A stretch of 64,000 nucleotides of DNA, from NCBI GenBank assembly GCA_958295825.1, contig OY282375.1, forward strand, positions 248,001 through 312,000. Reading direction: 5' to 3'. Position 1 is the stretch's first letter; the number at the start of each line of letters is the position of its first letter. Of this stretch, positions 41,019 to 49,780 are shown in pieces. This DNA comes from an uncultured Candidatus Entotheonella sp. Its GTDB lineage: Bacteria; Tectomicrobia; Entotheonellia; Entotheonellales; Entotheonellaceae. The position numbers and the translations under genes are program-made. The notes beneath the pieces are model-generated. The model was not told the DNA's origin. It did no database searches and worked only from the letters and a program-made list of their open reading frames with translations.

Positions 41019-43295
41019 ATGGCGACAGGGAATCGAGCTGCAGGCCGCCACCTATCGATGAGGCGCTGTTGGCGCTTGGCGTTCCTGTTGGGCGTGGTCT
41101 GCATGCTGGCCATGCCGGGACAGGCAGCGGCCGATTTCCTCATGAGTATACATCCTCAAGAACGCAATCCTCCGGAATATTTACCACCTCCCCCGGAATT
41201 GTCCGAGGGATTGTTCGAAGTCTACGCGCGCAACAAGCAGGAGGGCGTGCCCAACTACATCACGGAAGACGTACTGCTGCTGAGTTACGGCATGATCCGC
41301 GTCGCCGTCGGCAAGGCCCTGGAACGCGAGCGCTACGTCGAGGCGGCGCGCCAGTTGGTCGAGGGCTTGTCGGCTCAGGTATTGGCGCGCCAGGCGGACG
41401 AGGTGAACCAGGCCAACCGCGATTACCTGGCCGTGCTGTCGGCCCTCGCGCAGGGACACGCCCAGATTGCCGGCGCCGGTGATCCGACACGCGCCCAGGC
41501 CGAGCTGGAACGGGTACTGGCGGCGCGCACCTTGGCGCACTCGCCGTTGTGGGGCCGGATGATCGACTATACCCAGTTCAGGCCGCGGGGCCATTACCGC
41601 GGCGACGCCGAGCTGGAGCGCTACTTCCGCACGGTACGCTATGCCGGCGTAGCCCTGTTCGCCATCACGGCCAGTCAGGCGACCGGCGTGAGCGACGCCT
41701 TGGCTGAGCGCATGACCGCGCAGGCGGTGCGGCTGGCGCACCTCATCGAGCACGATGCCGACCTGCGCAGGGTCCATCGAGACCTGATGCACAGCCTCAC
41801 GTGGCGTGTTGGCCCGCCGGAGGACCTCCCCAATGATGTCCTGCTGACAATCGACGCCGAACCCGCCGAAACGTTTCGCTCGCGTCTACTGGCGCAGGCG
41901 AGGTCAGCAGGCTTGCAGCCGCGCATCATCGCGGGCGCGGTGGACGCAAGCCGGCTCGAAGACGGCGTGACCGTGGCCGACGTGATGACCGGCTGGCGCC
42001 TGCTGCCGCAGCGCTACACGCCGGAATCCGCCGCCTTTCAGCAACTCGTTTTTGATGCTACCGGTGACTTCCAGGGCGAGATGCCGCTGCCGTTCGGCTC
42101 GGCCCTGATCATCGGCAGGCTGGTCAAGGGCTTTCCGTTGCTGGCCGAGCTCATGGCGATGTGGGGTAGTCGGGAGGCGGCTTCTCAACTCTACGAGCAG
42201 GGCGAAACGGACTTCGCAGGCTACCGGGAGGCTCGCGCGCAGGCCCAGCAAGCGCTCGACGCCGCCAGCGGGTTGAGCGCCTTGCATCAGCAGTTGATAC
42301 AGACGGGTTTGCAGTCTGCGGCGTCGTCAGACCGCGAGCGGAGCTTCTTGCGGTTGAGAAGGATGGGTTTGTGGCCGGCGCCGGTGTCAGACCGCCTGAC
42401 GGCCCTGCGCGCCTTCTGGACGTGGCAGCGTTATGCCGCGCTGCTGTCCGCCAAGCAGTCGTACACCATGGCCGGCAAGGGGCTTGCTCTCGCCCCACCG
42501 CGGCCCGGCGCCTGGCTGGAGCCATCGTTGCTCCTGTATCAGGCTCTGGCGCGGGTGGTGGAGGGCCACCGGCGCGAAACACCGCACGCCGCCTGGGATG
42601 CCTTTGCCGGGATTCTCGACCGCGTCATTGCCATTGCCTCCCGCGAGCATCTCCGCGAGCATCTCCAGGTCGGCCTGACGGCCGCGGATGAACAGTTCCT
42701 CAACGGTCTCGATACGGCATTGATGGCCCTGACGGGCGGTCCGGATGCGCCGGTCGTGGTGGACATCCACACCAATCCGGCCAGCCGGGAGGTGTTGCAG
42801 GAAGCCACCGGCAAGGCGCGTCTGGTCTCTTATGCGGTCGCCGGGGACCAAATCGCCCGCGGCGCCCGGTTCACCCAGTGTGAGTTCAAGCAGCCCATGT
42901 CGAACCGCCTCGACGATGCCGCCTGGAAGGACCTGCTGGCGTCGTCGCCCTCCTTTGCCTGCGGCCCGTTCGGCATCGCGGCCAAACTCCATGCGCGCTT
43001 GGTCGACCTGATTCGGGTCTACGAAGCCAACGGCCTCGAGGGCATCCGGGCGTATGAAGCCGAGCATCAGCTCGACCTGCTGCAGGGCGACCGGATCGCG
43101 GTCGTCATTATCGCGGTATCGGAAGACATGGGCACCCTTCTCAAGGGATGGATCGCCAGCGCGGACGGCACGGTGAAAATGGATTTCGATAACACCCGCT
43201 TCCTCGCCACCCTGCCCGTTACGATGCTTAAACGGTTCGTCATGCTCGTGCCGGACGCCGCGTGGCGGCGCGTGACACTTCGCTGGCCTAAGTGA
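41019..43295 (+). CDS. Exported DUF3160 protein
   Basis: A 758-residue protein. The signal peptide is long (basic RAAGRHLSMRRCWR, then LAFLLGVVCMLAMPGQAAA). The body matches the DUF3160 layout: NYITEDVLLLSYGMIRVAVG at the start, paired helical arms with LERVLAARTLAHSPLWGRMI and DYTQFRPRGHYRGDAELERY, then MGLWPAPVSDRLTALRAFWT and, near the end, VVVDIHTNPASREVLQEATG. The Y-Q-R-GHY segment is the family's most constant part. Its biochemical function is unknown; members are secreted or lipoproteins. ATG 41019 has GAGGAGG upstream. Its place between caspase and DUF4384 genes suggests it is either a substrate or a structural partner. Confidence 0.8.
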   Translation: MATGNRAAGRHLSMRRCWRLAFLLGVVCMLAMPGQAAADFLMSIHPQERNPPEYLPPPPELSEGLFEVYARNKQEGVPNYITEDVLLLSYGMIRVAVGKALERERYVEAARQLVEGLSAQVLARQADEVNQANRDYLAVLSALAQGHAQIAGAGDPTRAQAELERVLAARTLAHSPLWGRMIDYTQFRPRGHYRGDAELERYFRTVRYAGVALFAITASQATGVSDALAERMTAQAVRLAHLIEHDADLRRVHRDLMHSLTWRVGPPEDLPNDVLLTIDAEPAETFRSRLLAQARSAGLQPRIIAGAVDASRLEDGVTVADVMTGWRLLPQRYTPESAAFQQLVFDATGDFQGEMPLPFGSALIIGRLVKGFPLLAELMAMWGSREAASQLYEQGETDFAGYREARAQAQQALDAASGLSALHQQLIQTGLQSAASSDRERSFLRLRRMGLWPAPVSDRLTALRAFWTWQRYAALLSAKQSYTMAGKGLALAPPRPGAWLEPSLLLYQALARVVEGHRRETPHAAWDAFAGILDRVIAIASREHLREHLQVGLTAADEQFLNGLDTALMALTGGPDAPVVVDIHTNPASREVLQEATGKARLVSYAVAGDQIARGARFTQCEFKQPMSNRLDDAAWKDLLASSPSFACGPFGIAAKLHARLVDLIRVYEANGLEGIRAYEAEHQLDLLQGDRIAVVIIAVSEDMGTLLKGWIASADGTVKMDFDNTRFLATLPVTMLKRFVMLVPDAAWRRVTLRWPK

Positions 43296-43531
43296 CCCAG
43301 AGCGCACAGGAGGAGAAGCCATCTGCGCCTGACCCTGACTACGCTTGCTGAGCGGGTTTGTCCTTGTCAGCAGTGCCGTGATCCCCAAGGACGCAGTACA
43401 GATCGGGACTGGATTCCAATGACGGGAACGACGATGACGCGCTAGACGACCTGGAAGGGATTCTGGGGGAAATTCTGCGGAAGCAGCAATATACCTGAGC
43501 AACCAGCTTACATTTCAAGAAGGGCTGTCCC
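43296..43531. other. Spacer with a gene relic
   Basis: The plus strand has an open frame without start, roughly 43360-43498, ending DALDDLEGILGEILRKQQYT and a stop, with an acidic lead SNDGNDDD. The end looks like an amphipathic C-terminal helix, so this may be the tail of a lost gene. GGAGGAG at 43308-43314 has no start codon in place, another sign of deletion. Nothing else is seen. Confidence 0.4.
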
Positions 43532-44569
43532 ATGCAAGCAATCGAATGGATTACCCGTGCAACCCGGTATCTGACTCGCACGTGGCCGCACGTTTTCGCC
43601 CTGGTGCTCGCCGCTGTCGTGTCGTCCACGCCGGTGCAGGCCGACGTGGAACTCGGCATCGAGGAGATTGGAGAAAAGGCCATTCGCGCCGAGACCCCCG
43701 ACGCCGAGCCGCTGCGCGTCAAGCTGGAGCCGGTCAAGGCGTCGTTCAAGGTGGACGAGCCGATTCGCTTCAACATTCGCGGCAACAAACCCTTCTTCCT
43801 GTACATCTATAGCGTGGACAAGGAAACCGACGCGGTTACGCTCCTGCTCCCGACCAAGGAAGGTCAGCGGCACAACAAATATCCGGCCAACCGGACCCTG
43901 GCCGTTCCCAACAAGGGCGAAATCGAATTGCTCGCCGATGAGCCCGGACGCGAAAGACTGCTCATGGTCGCCAGCACCAAGTATCTGCCGGTCAAGTCGA
44001 AGTGGTATCGCAAAGGCGCCGATTATTACGTGGGCAAGACCGCGGATTTCGAGAAGGAATTCGCCGACAAGGGTATCCGCGTGCGCGGGCCGGACAAAAC
44101 CCGCGACGACAAGGTGTTGGTCAAGACGGTGATGGTGCGGATTGACGGCGCGCAACCGGGCCGTGGCGACAGCCCTTCGGCGGCGACCAACCACGTGTGG
44201 CTGACCACCAGGGGTAACCAGCAGGACTACGCCATCGGCGATCCGATTGAAGCCGTGTTTGGTTCGGGACAAGATGGCTGGATTCACCTGTACGTGGTGG
44301 AGCCGAATGGCCGATACAACCGCCTGAAATCCTATGCCGTCAAGGAAAACCGGACCTATACGGCGAAGGCGATGGCCTCCGACCCGGCTGGCAAACACGC
44401 CTTGGTGGCGGTCTACAGCGAAGATGACGGACCCGCCCAGGCGCCGTCCGACAGCGGTGTCAAAGCCCTGGCGCTTCTGGATGCGGATGCGTCGCCTAAA
44501 GGGGTGGAGTTGGTGGAGGACAAACCGAAGCCGATGGCCGTGTATCGTTTCTATATCTCCGACGAGTAA
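43532..44569 (+). CDS. Exported protein with two DUF4384 domains
   Basis: A 345-residue protein with a signal peptide (VFALVLAAVVSSTPVQA, cleavage near residue 37). The first DUF4384 domain, about residues 68-150, reads VDEPIRFNIRGNKPFFLYIY and TLLLPTKEGQRHNKYPANRT. The second, about 225-310, reads YAIGDPIEAVFGSGQDGWIH and LYVVEPNGRYNRL. Both have the strand pattern of the domain in the caspase at 37913-39358. No protease domain is attached, so this may be a binding or scaffold partner for the caspase-DUF4384 protein. It ends the signal-peptide part of the cluster. Confidence 0.82.
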   Translation: MQAIEWITRATRYLTRTWPHVFALVLAAVVSSTPVQADVELGIEEIGEKAIRAETPDAEPLRVKLEPVKASFKVDEPIRFNIRGNKPFFLYIYSVDKETDAVTLLLPTKEGQRHNKYPANRTLAVPNKGEIELLADEPGRERLLMVASTKYLPVKSKWYRKGADYYVGKTADFEKEFADKGIRVRGPDKTRDDKVLVKTVMVRIDGAQPGRGDSPSAATNHVWLTTRGNQQDYAIGDPIEAVFGSGQDGWIHLYVVEPNGRYNRLKSYAVKENRTYTAKAMASDPAGKHALVAVYSEDDGPAQAPSDSGVKALALLDADASPKGVELVEDKPKPMAVYRFYISDE

Positions 44570-44798
44570 ATCCGGGCCGCCACACACCGTGCAGTGCCTA
44601 CCCTACAGGCTCAGGCGTGTCTGACCTGTACGGTAGGCGCGTATCTTGTCATACAGATCATAACTCGCACTGCTGGCAGCCATTTCAATCATCAACCCCG
44701 GCGACCCTTCTACATCGCCATCCGCACTCAAGCAAGAACGTCCGCCCGCTTCCGAACCCGCCTCCCGAGCACGACCTGAACCTGCTATACTCCCCGCC

Positions 44799-46388
44799 AT
44801 GCGCTTCTTCAACACCACAGGACCCGTCGTTGCGGCGGATCATTATTGCGTCCCGCCGCTGGGCAGGCTTGACCTCGAAGACCTGCTGACGCTGATCCGG
44901 GACAAGCGGTACTTCGTCCTGCATGCCCCGCGGCAGACGGGCAAGACCTCAGCGCTGCTGGCTTTGCAGGACCTGCTGAACAGCGGCGCCGCGGGTGCCT
45001 GTCGCTGTGTGTATACGAATGTCGAAACCGCACAGGCGATGCGGGAAGACACCCTGGGGGCGCTGCGGGCGATTCTCGGTCAATTGGGTTCGCGGGCGCG
45101 TCGGACCCTGGGCGAGAATTTCCTGAGCGAAGCGTGGCCCGGCATTCTGGAGACCTTCGGCCCGGCCGGTGCGCTTCAGGAATCCTTGGCGCAGTGGGCC
45201 GAAGCTGACCGCAAGCCGCTGGTGCTGCTCATCGACGAGGTCGATTCGTTGCCGGGCGACACGCTTCTGTCCGTGCTCAGGCAGCTTCGAGCGGGATACG
45301 ATCTGCGCCCGGCAGGCTTTCCCCAAAGCGTCGTCCTGTGTGGGGTTCGTGACGTGCGGGACTATCGCATCCATGCGCGTTCCGAGAACACGATTATCGC
45401 CGGTGGGAGCGCCTTCAACATCAAAGCCGAGTCGCTGCGGTTGGGGGACTTCTCGCGTGCTGAGGTGCTGTCGCTACTGGGCCAGCACACCGAGGAAACC
45501 GGGCAATCGTTCACCGAAGAAGCATCGCACAGGATATGGACGCAAACGCAGGGCCAGCCGTGGCTGGTGAATGCCCTCGCGGCACAAGCCTGTTTCCGAA
45601 GCCAGCGCGGACGCGACCGTGATCGGCCCATCACGGCAGATGACGTCGTCGAGGCCCAAGAGCAGCTCATTCTCCGCCGAGAAACCCACCTGGACCAATT
45701 GACGGACAAACTGCAGGAGGACCGGATTCGCCGCGTCGTCGAGCCCTTGTTGAGCGGCGGCGGTGCCGACGAGCGTAGTTTCATGGCGCGTGACGTCGAA
45801 TACGCGCGTGATTTGGGACTGCTTGCGCTGCATCCGCCGCTGCGCATTGCCAATCCGATCTATATGGAAGTCGTGCCGCGCGAGTTGAGTTGGGTTGTGC
45901 AAGAGGAGTTGGAGGACGAGCAGCGCATCGCCTGGTGCGTTGGCGGTGAAGGCGAACTGGATGTAGTCACCCTCATCGGCGCCTTTCAACAATTCTTCCG
46001 GGAGAACTCGGAGCACTGGTTGCAACGGTTCGAGTACCAGGAGGCCGGCCCGCAACTCTTGTTGCAGGCGTTCTTGCAGCGCATCGTCAACGGCGGGGGG
46101 CGCATCGAGCGCGAGTACGGCCTTGGCCGAGGGCGTACCGACCTGCTGATCGTTTGGCCTTGGGCAGAACGGACGGATCGGTTCGTTGTCGAGTGCAAAA
46201 TTCTGCGCAACAGTCTGGAGCGCACGGTGCAAGACGGCCTTGAGCAAACGGCGGTTTACATGGACCGCTGCGCCGCGCAAGAGGGCCATCTCGTCATCTT
46301 CGACCGTCGCGCGGGGAGATGGGAAGACAAGGTGTTTCACCGCATGGAGGCGGCAGGGGAGAGGGAAATTCACGTGTGGGGGATGTGA
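44799..46388 (+). CDS. AAA-like ATPase with C-terminal PD-(D/E)XK nuclease domain
   Basis: A 529-residue cytoplasmic protein. The ATPase part has Walker A APRQTGKTS with K49, Walker B VLLIDEVDS with D146-E147, and a C-terminal winged-helix region about 270-350. A restriction-endonuclease-like domain follows with GRGRTDLLIVWPW and FVVECKIL, giving the D...ECK triad near 446-468. This is the layout of the AAA_14/AAA-ATPase_like plus DUF1703-type proteins scattered through bacterial genomes. It is 229 bp beyond the DUF4384 gene and has no signal peptide, so its link to the exported proteins is uncertain. A near-perfect hairpin follows the stop. Confidence 0.8.
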   Translation: MRFFNTTGPVVAADHYCVPPLGRLDLEDLLTLIRDKRYFVLHAPRQTGKTSALLALQDLLNSGAAGACRCVYTNVETAQAMREDTLGALRAILGQLGSRARRTLGENFLSEAWPGILETFGPAGALQESLAQWAEADRKPLVLLIDEVDSLPGDTLLSVLRQLRAGYDLRPAGFPQSVVLCGVRDVRDYRIHARSENTIIAGGSAFNIKAESLRLGDFSRAEVLSLLGQHTEETGQSFTEEASHRIWTQTQGQPWLVNALAAQACFRSQRGRDRDRPITADDVVEAQEQLILRRETHLDQLTDKLQEDRIRRVVEPLLSGGGADERSFMARDVEYARDLGLLALHPPLRIANPIYMEVVPRELSWVVQEELEDEQRIAWCVGGEGELDVVTLIGAFQQFFRENSEHWLQRFEYQEAGPQLLLQAFLQRIVNGGGRIEREYGLGRGRTDLLIVWPWAERTDRFVVECKILRNSLERTVQDGLEQTAVYMDRCAAQEGHLVIFDRRAGRWEDKVFHRMEAAGEREIHVWGM

Positions 46389-46411
46389 AAGCACTGGCAA
46401 CGTTCGTCATT

Positions 46412-46453
46412 GCCACGGCCCCGGGAACCCTGAGGGGCTGCCGGGGCCGTGGC
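46412..46453. terminator. Bidirectional hairpin between convergent genes
   Basis: GCCACGGCCCCGG (46412-46424) pairs without mismatch with CCGGGGCCGTGGC (46441-46453) around a 16-nt loop. It lies 23 bp after the ATPase stop and 24 bp after the stop of the minus-strand DUF1501 gene. There is no clear T-run, so Rho or mRNA-end protection may be involved. Confidence 0.65.
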
Positions 46454-46477
46454 TTGTGAGGTTGCGGTATTGCCCCG

Positions 46478-47728
46478 CTACGCGAACACGTCGAACGGCT
46501 TGAAATCGCCGTCCAGGAGAGTGTGGGTGTCTTCGTAGCCGAGCCAGCCGTTGATGGCGGTGGCGTAGACGCGGCGGAAGTCGGTGGTGTAGATGAGATT
46601 GTCACCGGGGTCGAGCTCGGTGAGGCTGGGAAGCTGGCCGTAGTGGCCGCCCTGGACGGGCTTGCCGATCATGAACATGAGGCCGGCGGCGCCGTGGTCG
46701 GTGCCGAGGCTGGTGTTTTCCGGCACCCGGCGGCCAAACTCGGAGAAGAGCAGCATCACCACGTCGTCGGCGCGGCCGATACGTTCCAGGTCGGCCATGA
46801 AGCCGGCAACGGCGTCGGCGGCGTAGGTGAGTAGCCGCTGGTGCAGGTTGCCTTGATGCACGTGGGTGTCGAAGGCGTTGTTGCGGAACGTGGTGTAATA
46901 CAGCCGCGTCGGCATGTCGGCGTGGATCAGCGCGGCGATCTTGGGCAGATCGAGCGGCACGATGCCGTAGTCGATCGGCGAGCTGTAATCAGCCCACGCC
47001 TGCCGCACCAGCGCCGAGGCGTCGAGGGCGCTCTGGGCGATGTTGAGCAGGTAGTCCCGTGAGGGATTGGCGGCGCCGTTGGCGTCGGCGACGTGCTGGA
47101 ATAACGGCTGTTGCGAATAGAAGCCCTCGCGGGCGAATTTGTCCGGTGCGTCAAAAACCACGGGCACGTGGTCGCGGCTGCGCACCGCCAGCGATTGGGT
47201 GGCGTCGATGTTGACAATGTAGTTCGACGCGCCGCCCGGCTTGACGGCGTCCGCCAAGCGGCCTAGCCAGCCGTACTCCTCGCCGCTGTTGGGCGCCGCG
47301 GTATGCCAATAGGCCATAGACGTGAAGTGTGAGAACGAGGGATTCTCGTAGCCGCAGCCGTGCACCACGGCCATCTTGCCATCCTTGTACAGTCGTTCGA
47401 ATCCTACCAAGCCCGGATTGAAGCCAAAGTGGTCGTCGATCTTGAGCACCTTCTCCGGCTTGATGCCGATCGTCGGGCGATGTCGGTAGTACGCATCGTC
47501 GCCGTAGGGAACGAGGGTGTTGAGCCCGTCGTTGCCGCCGGACAGCTCCAGAACTACCAGAATGCGGTTTTCGTTATAGCCATCGCTTATTCGCTTCACC
47601 ATGGCATCAGCCGTCCGCGCAAAGAAGGGCGGCAGTCCGAGGCCGCCGGCTGCGCTCACGCCGAGTAAGCCGGCCTTCAGCGCGTTGCGCCGGGTCAGGT
47701 CCTGCAATGCCGAATACTTGTTGCTCAT
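46478..47728 (-). CDS. DUF1501 protein with twin-arginine signal
   Basis: A 416-residue exported protein. The N-terminus LTRRNALKAGLLGVSAAGGL is a Tat-type signal (RR-N-A-L-K). The core follows the sulfatase-like fold of DUF1501: VVLELSGGNDGLNTLVPYGD, then MAVVHGCGYENPSFSHF, VMLLFSEFGRRVPENTS with GTDHGAAGLMFMIG near the end. H and D residues in GTDHG and FSEFGRR probably bind metal as in alkaline phosphatase relatives. It lies 30 bp after a DUF1800 gene on the same strand; this pair occurs together in many bacteria and is of unknown function. Confidence 0.88.
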   Translation of the reverse strand: MSNKYSALQDLTRRNALKAGLLGVSAAGGLGLPPFFARTADAMVKRISDGYNENRILVVLELSGGNDGLNTLVPYGDDAYYRHRPTIGIKPEKVLKIDDHFGFNPGLVGFERLYKDGKMAVVHGCGYENPSFSHFTSMAYWHTAAPNSGEEYGWLGRLADAVKPGGASNYIVNIDATQSLAVRSRDHVPVVFDAPDKFAREGFYSQQPLFQHVADANGAANPSRDYLLNIAQSALDASALVRQAWADYSSPIDYGIVPLDLPKIAALIHADMPTRLYYTTFRNNAFDTHVHQGNLHQRLLTYAADAVAGFMADLERIGRADDVVMLLFSEFGRRVPENTSLGTDHGAAGLMFMIGKPVQGGHYGQLPSLTELDPGDNLIYTTDFRRVYATAINGWLGYEDTHTLLDGDFKPFDVFA

Positions 47729-47758
47729 GACGATTTCTCCTTGTTGAAAAAGCGGGGA

Positions 47759-49600
47759 TCAGCCGAGTTGGTACTCGGGCTGGCTCATGATGAGATGGAG
47801 AAGCATACGCAAGGGCGCCTCCAGATACGTCTCGGCCGTCTCGATGTCCGAGGTTCCCAACTCGCTCTCCAGAAAGGTGACCAGCAGGTTCCGTTCCGCC
47901 TGTCCGAGCGGCGTCCGCATGAAGCGCTCGAGGAAGTAGTCCACGACCTCCTCGGTATTGCGCAGCCCCGCTTCCAAGACCATGGCGCTCAGATCGAGCC
48001 GGGCGGTGTGGCGCGGCAGGGGCTTCACCCGCTCGATAGCCATCTGCCAACCCCGGTAACTGCCATAGCGCGTGTTAAAGTCCTCGTCGCGGTCGGCCAT
48101 CATGTTCGATTCGGCCATCATCATGCCGCCGTCGCCGTATCCCGGCAGCGTGGCGCTGGTGATGTCGAAACCCTGTTTGATGCGGGCGTGCACCTCGCGC
48201 AGCATCAAGCTGGCCTGATACCGGTCACGGGGGATGAAGTCGATGTCCGGAAAGAGCACGGCGCGGGCAAAATTGCCCCGCTCCAGCAGCAGGCCCGGCG
48301 TGATCCAGCTGCGCCCGTGCGCCCAACCTGCAACGGTGGGCGGCCAGAACAGTTCCTGGCCTAGCGCGGTGATCACCAGGTTGAAGTCGGGAATGCCCGG
48401 CATGTCGTCGACGCCGAGCTTCTTGTAGGTGGACACCACCAACTCCGTCGGGCTTTTGATATGGGTGCCCATGCTGGCGGGGCTGTAAAAATCCCTGGAC
48501 AGGAAAACCGTCTGCAGCAGCGGCTTCATCTCGTAGTTGTTGTCACGCAAGAGCGCGGCCAGCTCGCCGTTCAGAGCCGGGGAGAGTTCCTGACGCACCA
48601 GGTAGCGATAGAGCTTGGCGGCCATGAATTCGGCCGTAGCGGGCTGAGCCATGATCAGATCGATGACCTCCACGCCGTCGTAGCTGCCCTCATTGCCCAG
48701 GAAGCTCTTGATGCCGTCGTCGTGCTGCGCCGCGTTGACCACGAAGGTCAAGTCATCGGCGTTCCAGCCGGTGAAGGCCCGAGCCGCCTCGCGGATGTCC
48801 TCTTCGCTGTAATTGCCCACGCCCATGGTGAAGAGTTCCATGATCTCGCGGGCGAAGTTCTCGTTCGGCGCGCCTTTGACGTTGACCCCAGCGTCGAGGA
48901 AGTAGAGCATCGCCGGGTCCTGCGCCACGGCTACGACGAGGTCGCGGAAGTTGCCGGTAGCATGGCGCCGGAAGGTTTCATTCTGCAGCAGCATCTTGCG
49001 GTAGTCGCGCACCTTGGCCTCGCTGGTGGCGAAGTGGCCGTGCCAGAACAGCGCCATCTTCTCCTCGAGTGGGCGATTAGTGTTGAGCATGCGGTTGGCC
49101 CACCAATACGACACCCGCCGGGTTTCCAGCATGCTGGCGCGCAGCCAGTAGAAGAACTTGTTGACCACCGGCTGCAGGCGCCGGTTGCCCGACGCCTTTA
49201 CCTTGATGCCGAGGACCTCGCCGTTCTCCTTAGCGAGCTGGGTGGTGGCCGGGCGGCTGGGCGGGAAGGGCACCAGACCGGGATCGTGCACGCCGGATTC
49301 GTCGAACGCCGGCAGGTGGCCGTTTTCAACCGATTCGTGGTGCACCAAGTATTGAACGGCCTGTTCCGGCGTCATGGCGGCCAGCCGTTCGATGTCCTCC
49401 GGGGTACCGCCAAAACCGGCGCGCTCCAGCAAGTGCGCCGCGCGGTCGTAGCTCCACTCGCTCGACGCGATGGGCGACAGGTCGCCTTGCCAATCGACCG
49501 GTCCGGGGCCAAGGTGGGCACGCTCGGTGGCGTCTGCAGCAGGCGACAGCGGCACCGTCAGCAGCGCCACCAAGCCGGCGAGAAGGATGTGGAACAACAT
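47759..49600 (-). CDS. DUF1800 protein, exported
   Basis: A 613-residue protein with a signal peptide (MLFHILLAGLVALLTVPLSP, cleavage near ADA-TE). The DUF1800 core reads AAHLLERAGFGGTPEDIERL, ALFWHGHFATSEAKVRDYRK, FAREIMELFTMGVGNYSEED and IREAARAFTGW, with FMAAKLYRYLVRQELSP later. All are hallmark stretches of the family. It precedes and is probably co-transcribed with the Tat-exported DUF1501 protein. The biochemical role is not established. Confidence 0.9.
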   Translation of the reverse strand: MLFHILLAGLVALLTVPLSPAADATERAHLGPGPVDWQGDLSPIASSEWSYDRAAHLLERAGFGGTPEDIERLAAMTPEQAVQYLVHHESVENGHLPAFDESGVHDPGLVPFPPSRPATTQLAKENGEVLGIKVKASGNRRLQPVVNKFFYWLRASMLETRRVSYWWANRMLNTNRPLEEKMALFWHGHFATSEAKVRDYRKMLLQNETFRRHATGNFRDLVVAVAQDPAMLYFLDAGVNVKGAPNENFAREIMELFTMGVGNYSEEDIREAARAFTGWNADDLTFVVNAAQHDDGIKSFLGNEGSYDGVEVIDLIMAQPATAEFMAAKLYRYLVRQELSPALNGELAALLRDNNYEMKPLLQTVFLSRDFYSPASMGTHIKSPTELVVSTYKKLGVDDMPGIPDFNLVITALGQELFWPPTVAGWAHGRSWITPGLLLERGNFARAVLFPDIDFIPRDRYQASLMLREVHARIKQGFDITSATLPGYGDGGMMMAESNMMADRDEDFNTRYGSYRGWQMAIERVKPLPRHTARLDLSAMVLEAGLRNTEEVVDYFLERFMRTPLGQAERNLLVTFLESELGTSDIETAETYLEAPLRMLLHLIMSQPEYQLG

Positions 49601-49710
49601 GGAGGTGCCTCCTGTAGTTTGGTGGATTGGCGTCAGAGCCTCAGCAGAGGCCAGCGACTTGCGGAAAGGTCATTGGACGGGAAGCATACGTGGCGGTTTA
49701 TATAGCATAC

Positions 49711-49752
49711 GGCGGCCGGAATTGCCAAAACGTCTGCACAACTCCGGCCGCC
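49711..49752. terminator. Hairpin between the second dctP and the DUF1800 gene
   Basis: GGCGGCCGGA (49711-49720) and TCCGGCCGCC (49743-49752) are exact complements around a 22-nt loop. It follows the minus-strand dctP stop at 49781 by about 29 bp. The T-run on that strand is poor, so it may act with Rho. Confidence 0.5.
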
Positions 49753-49780
49753 ATATTTCATGCTCCGGCGTATGCTGACG

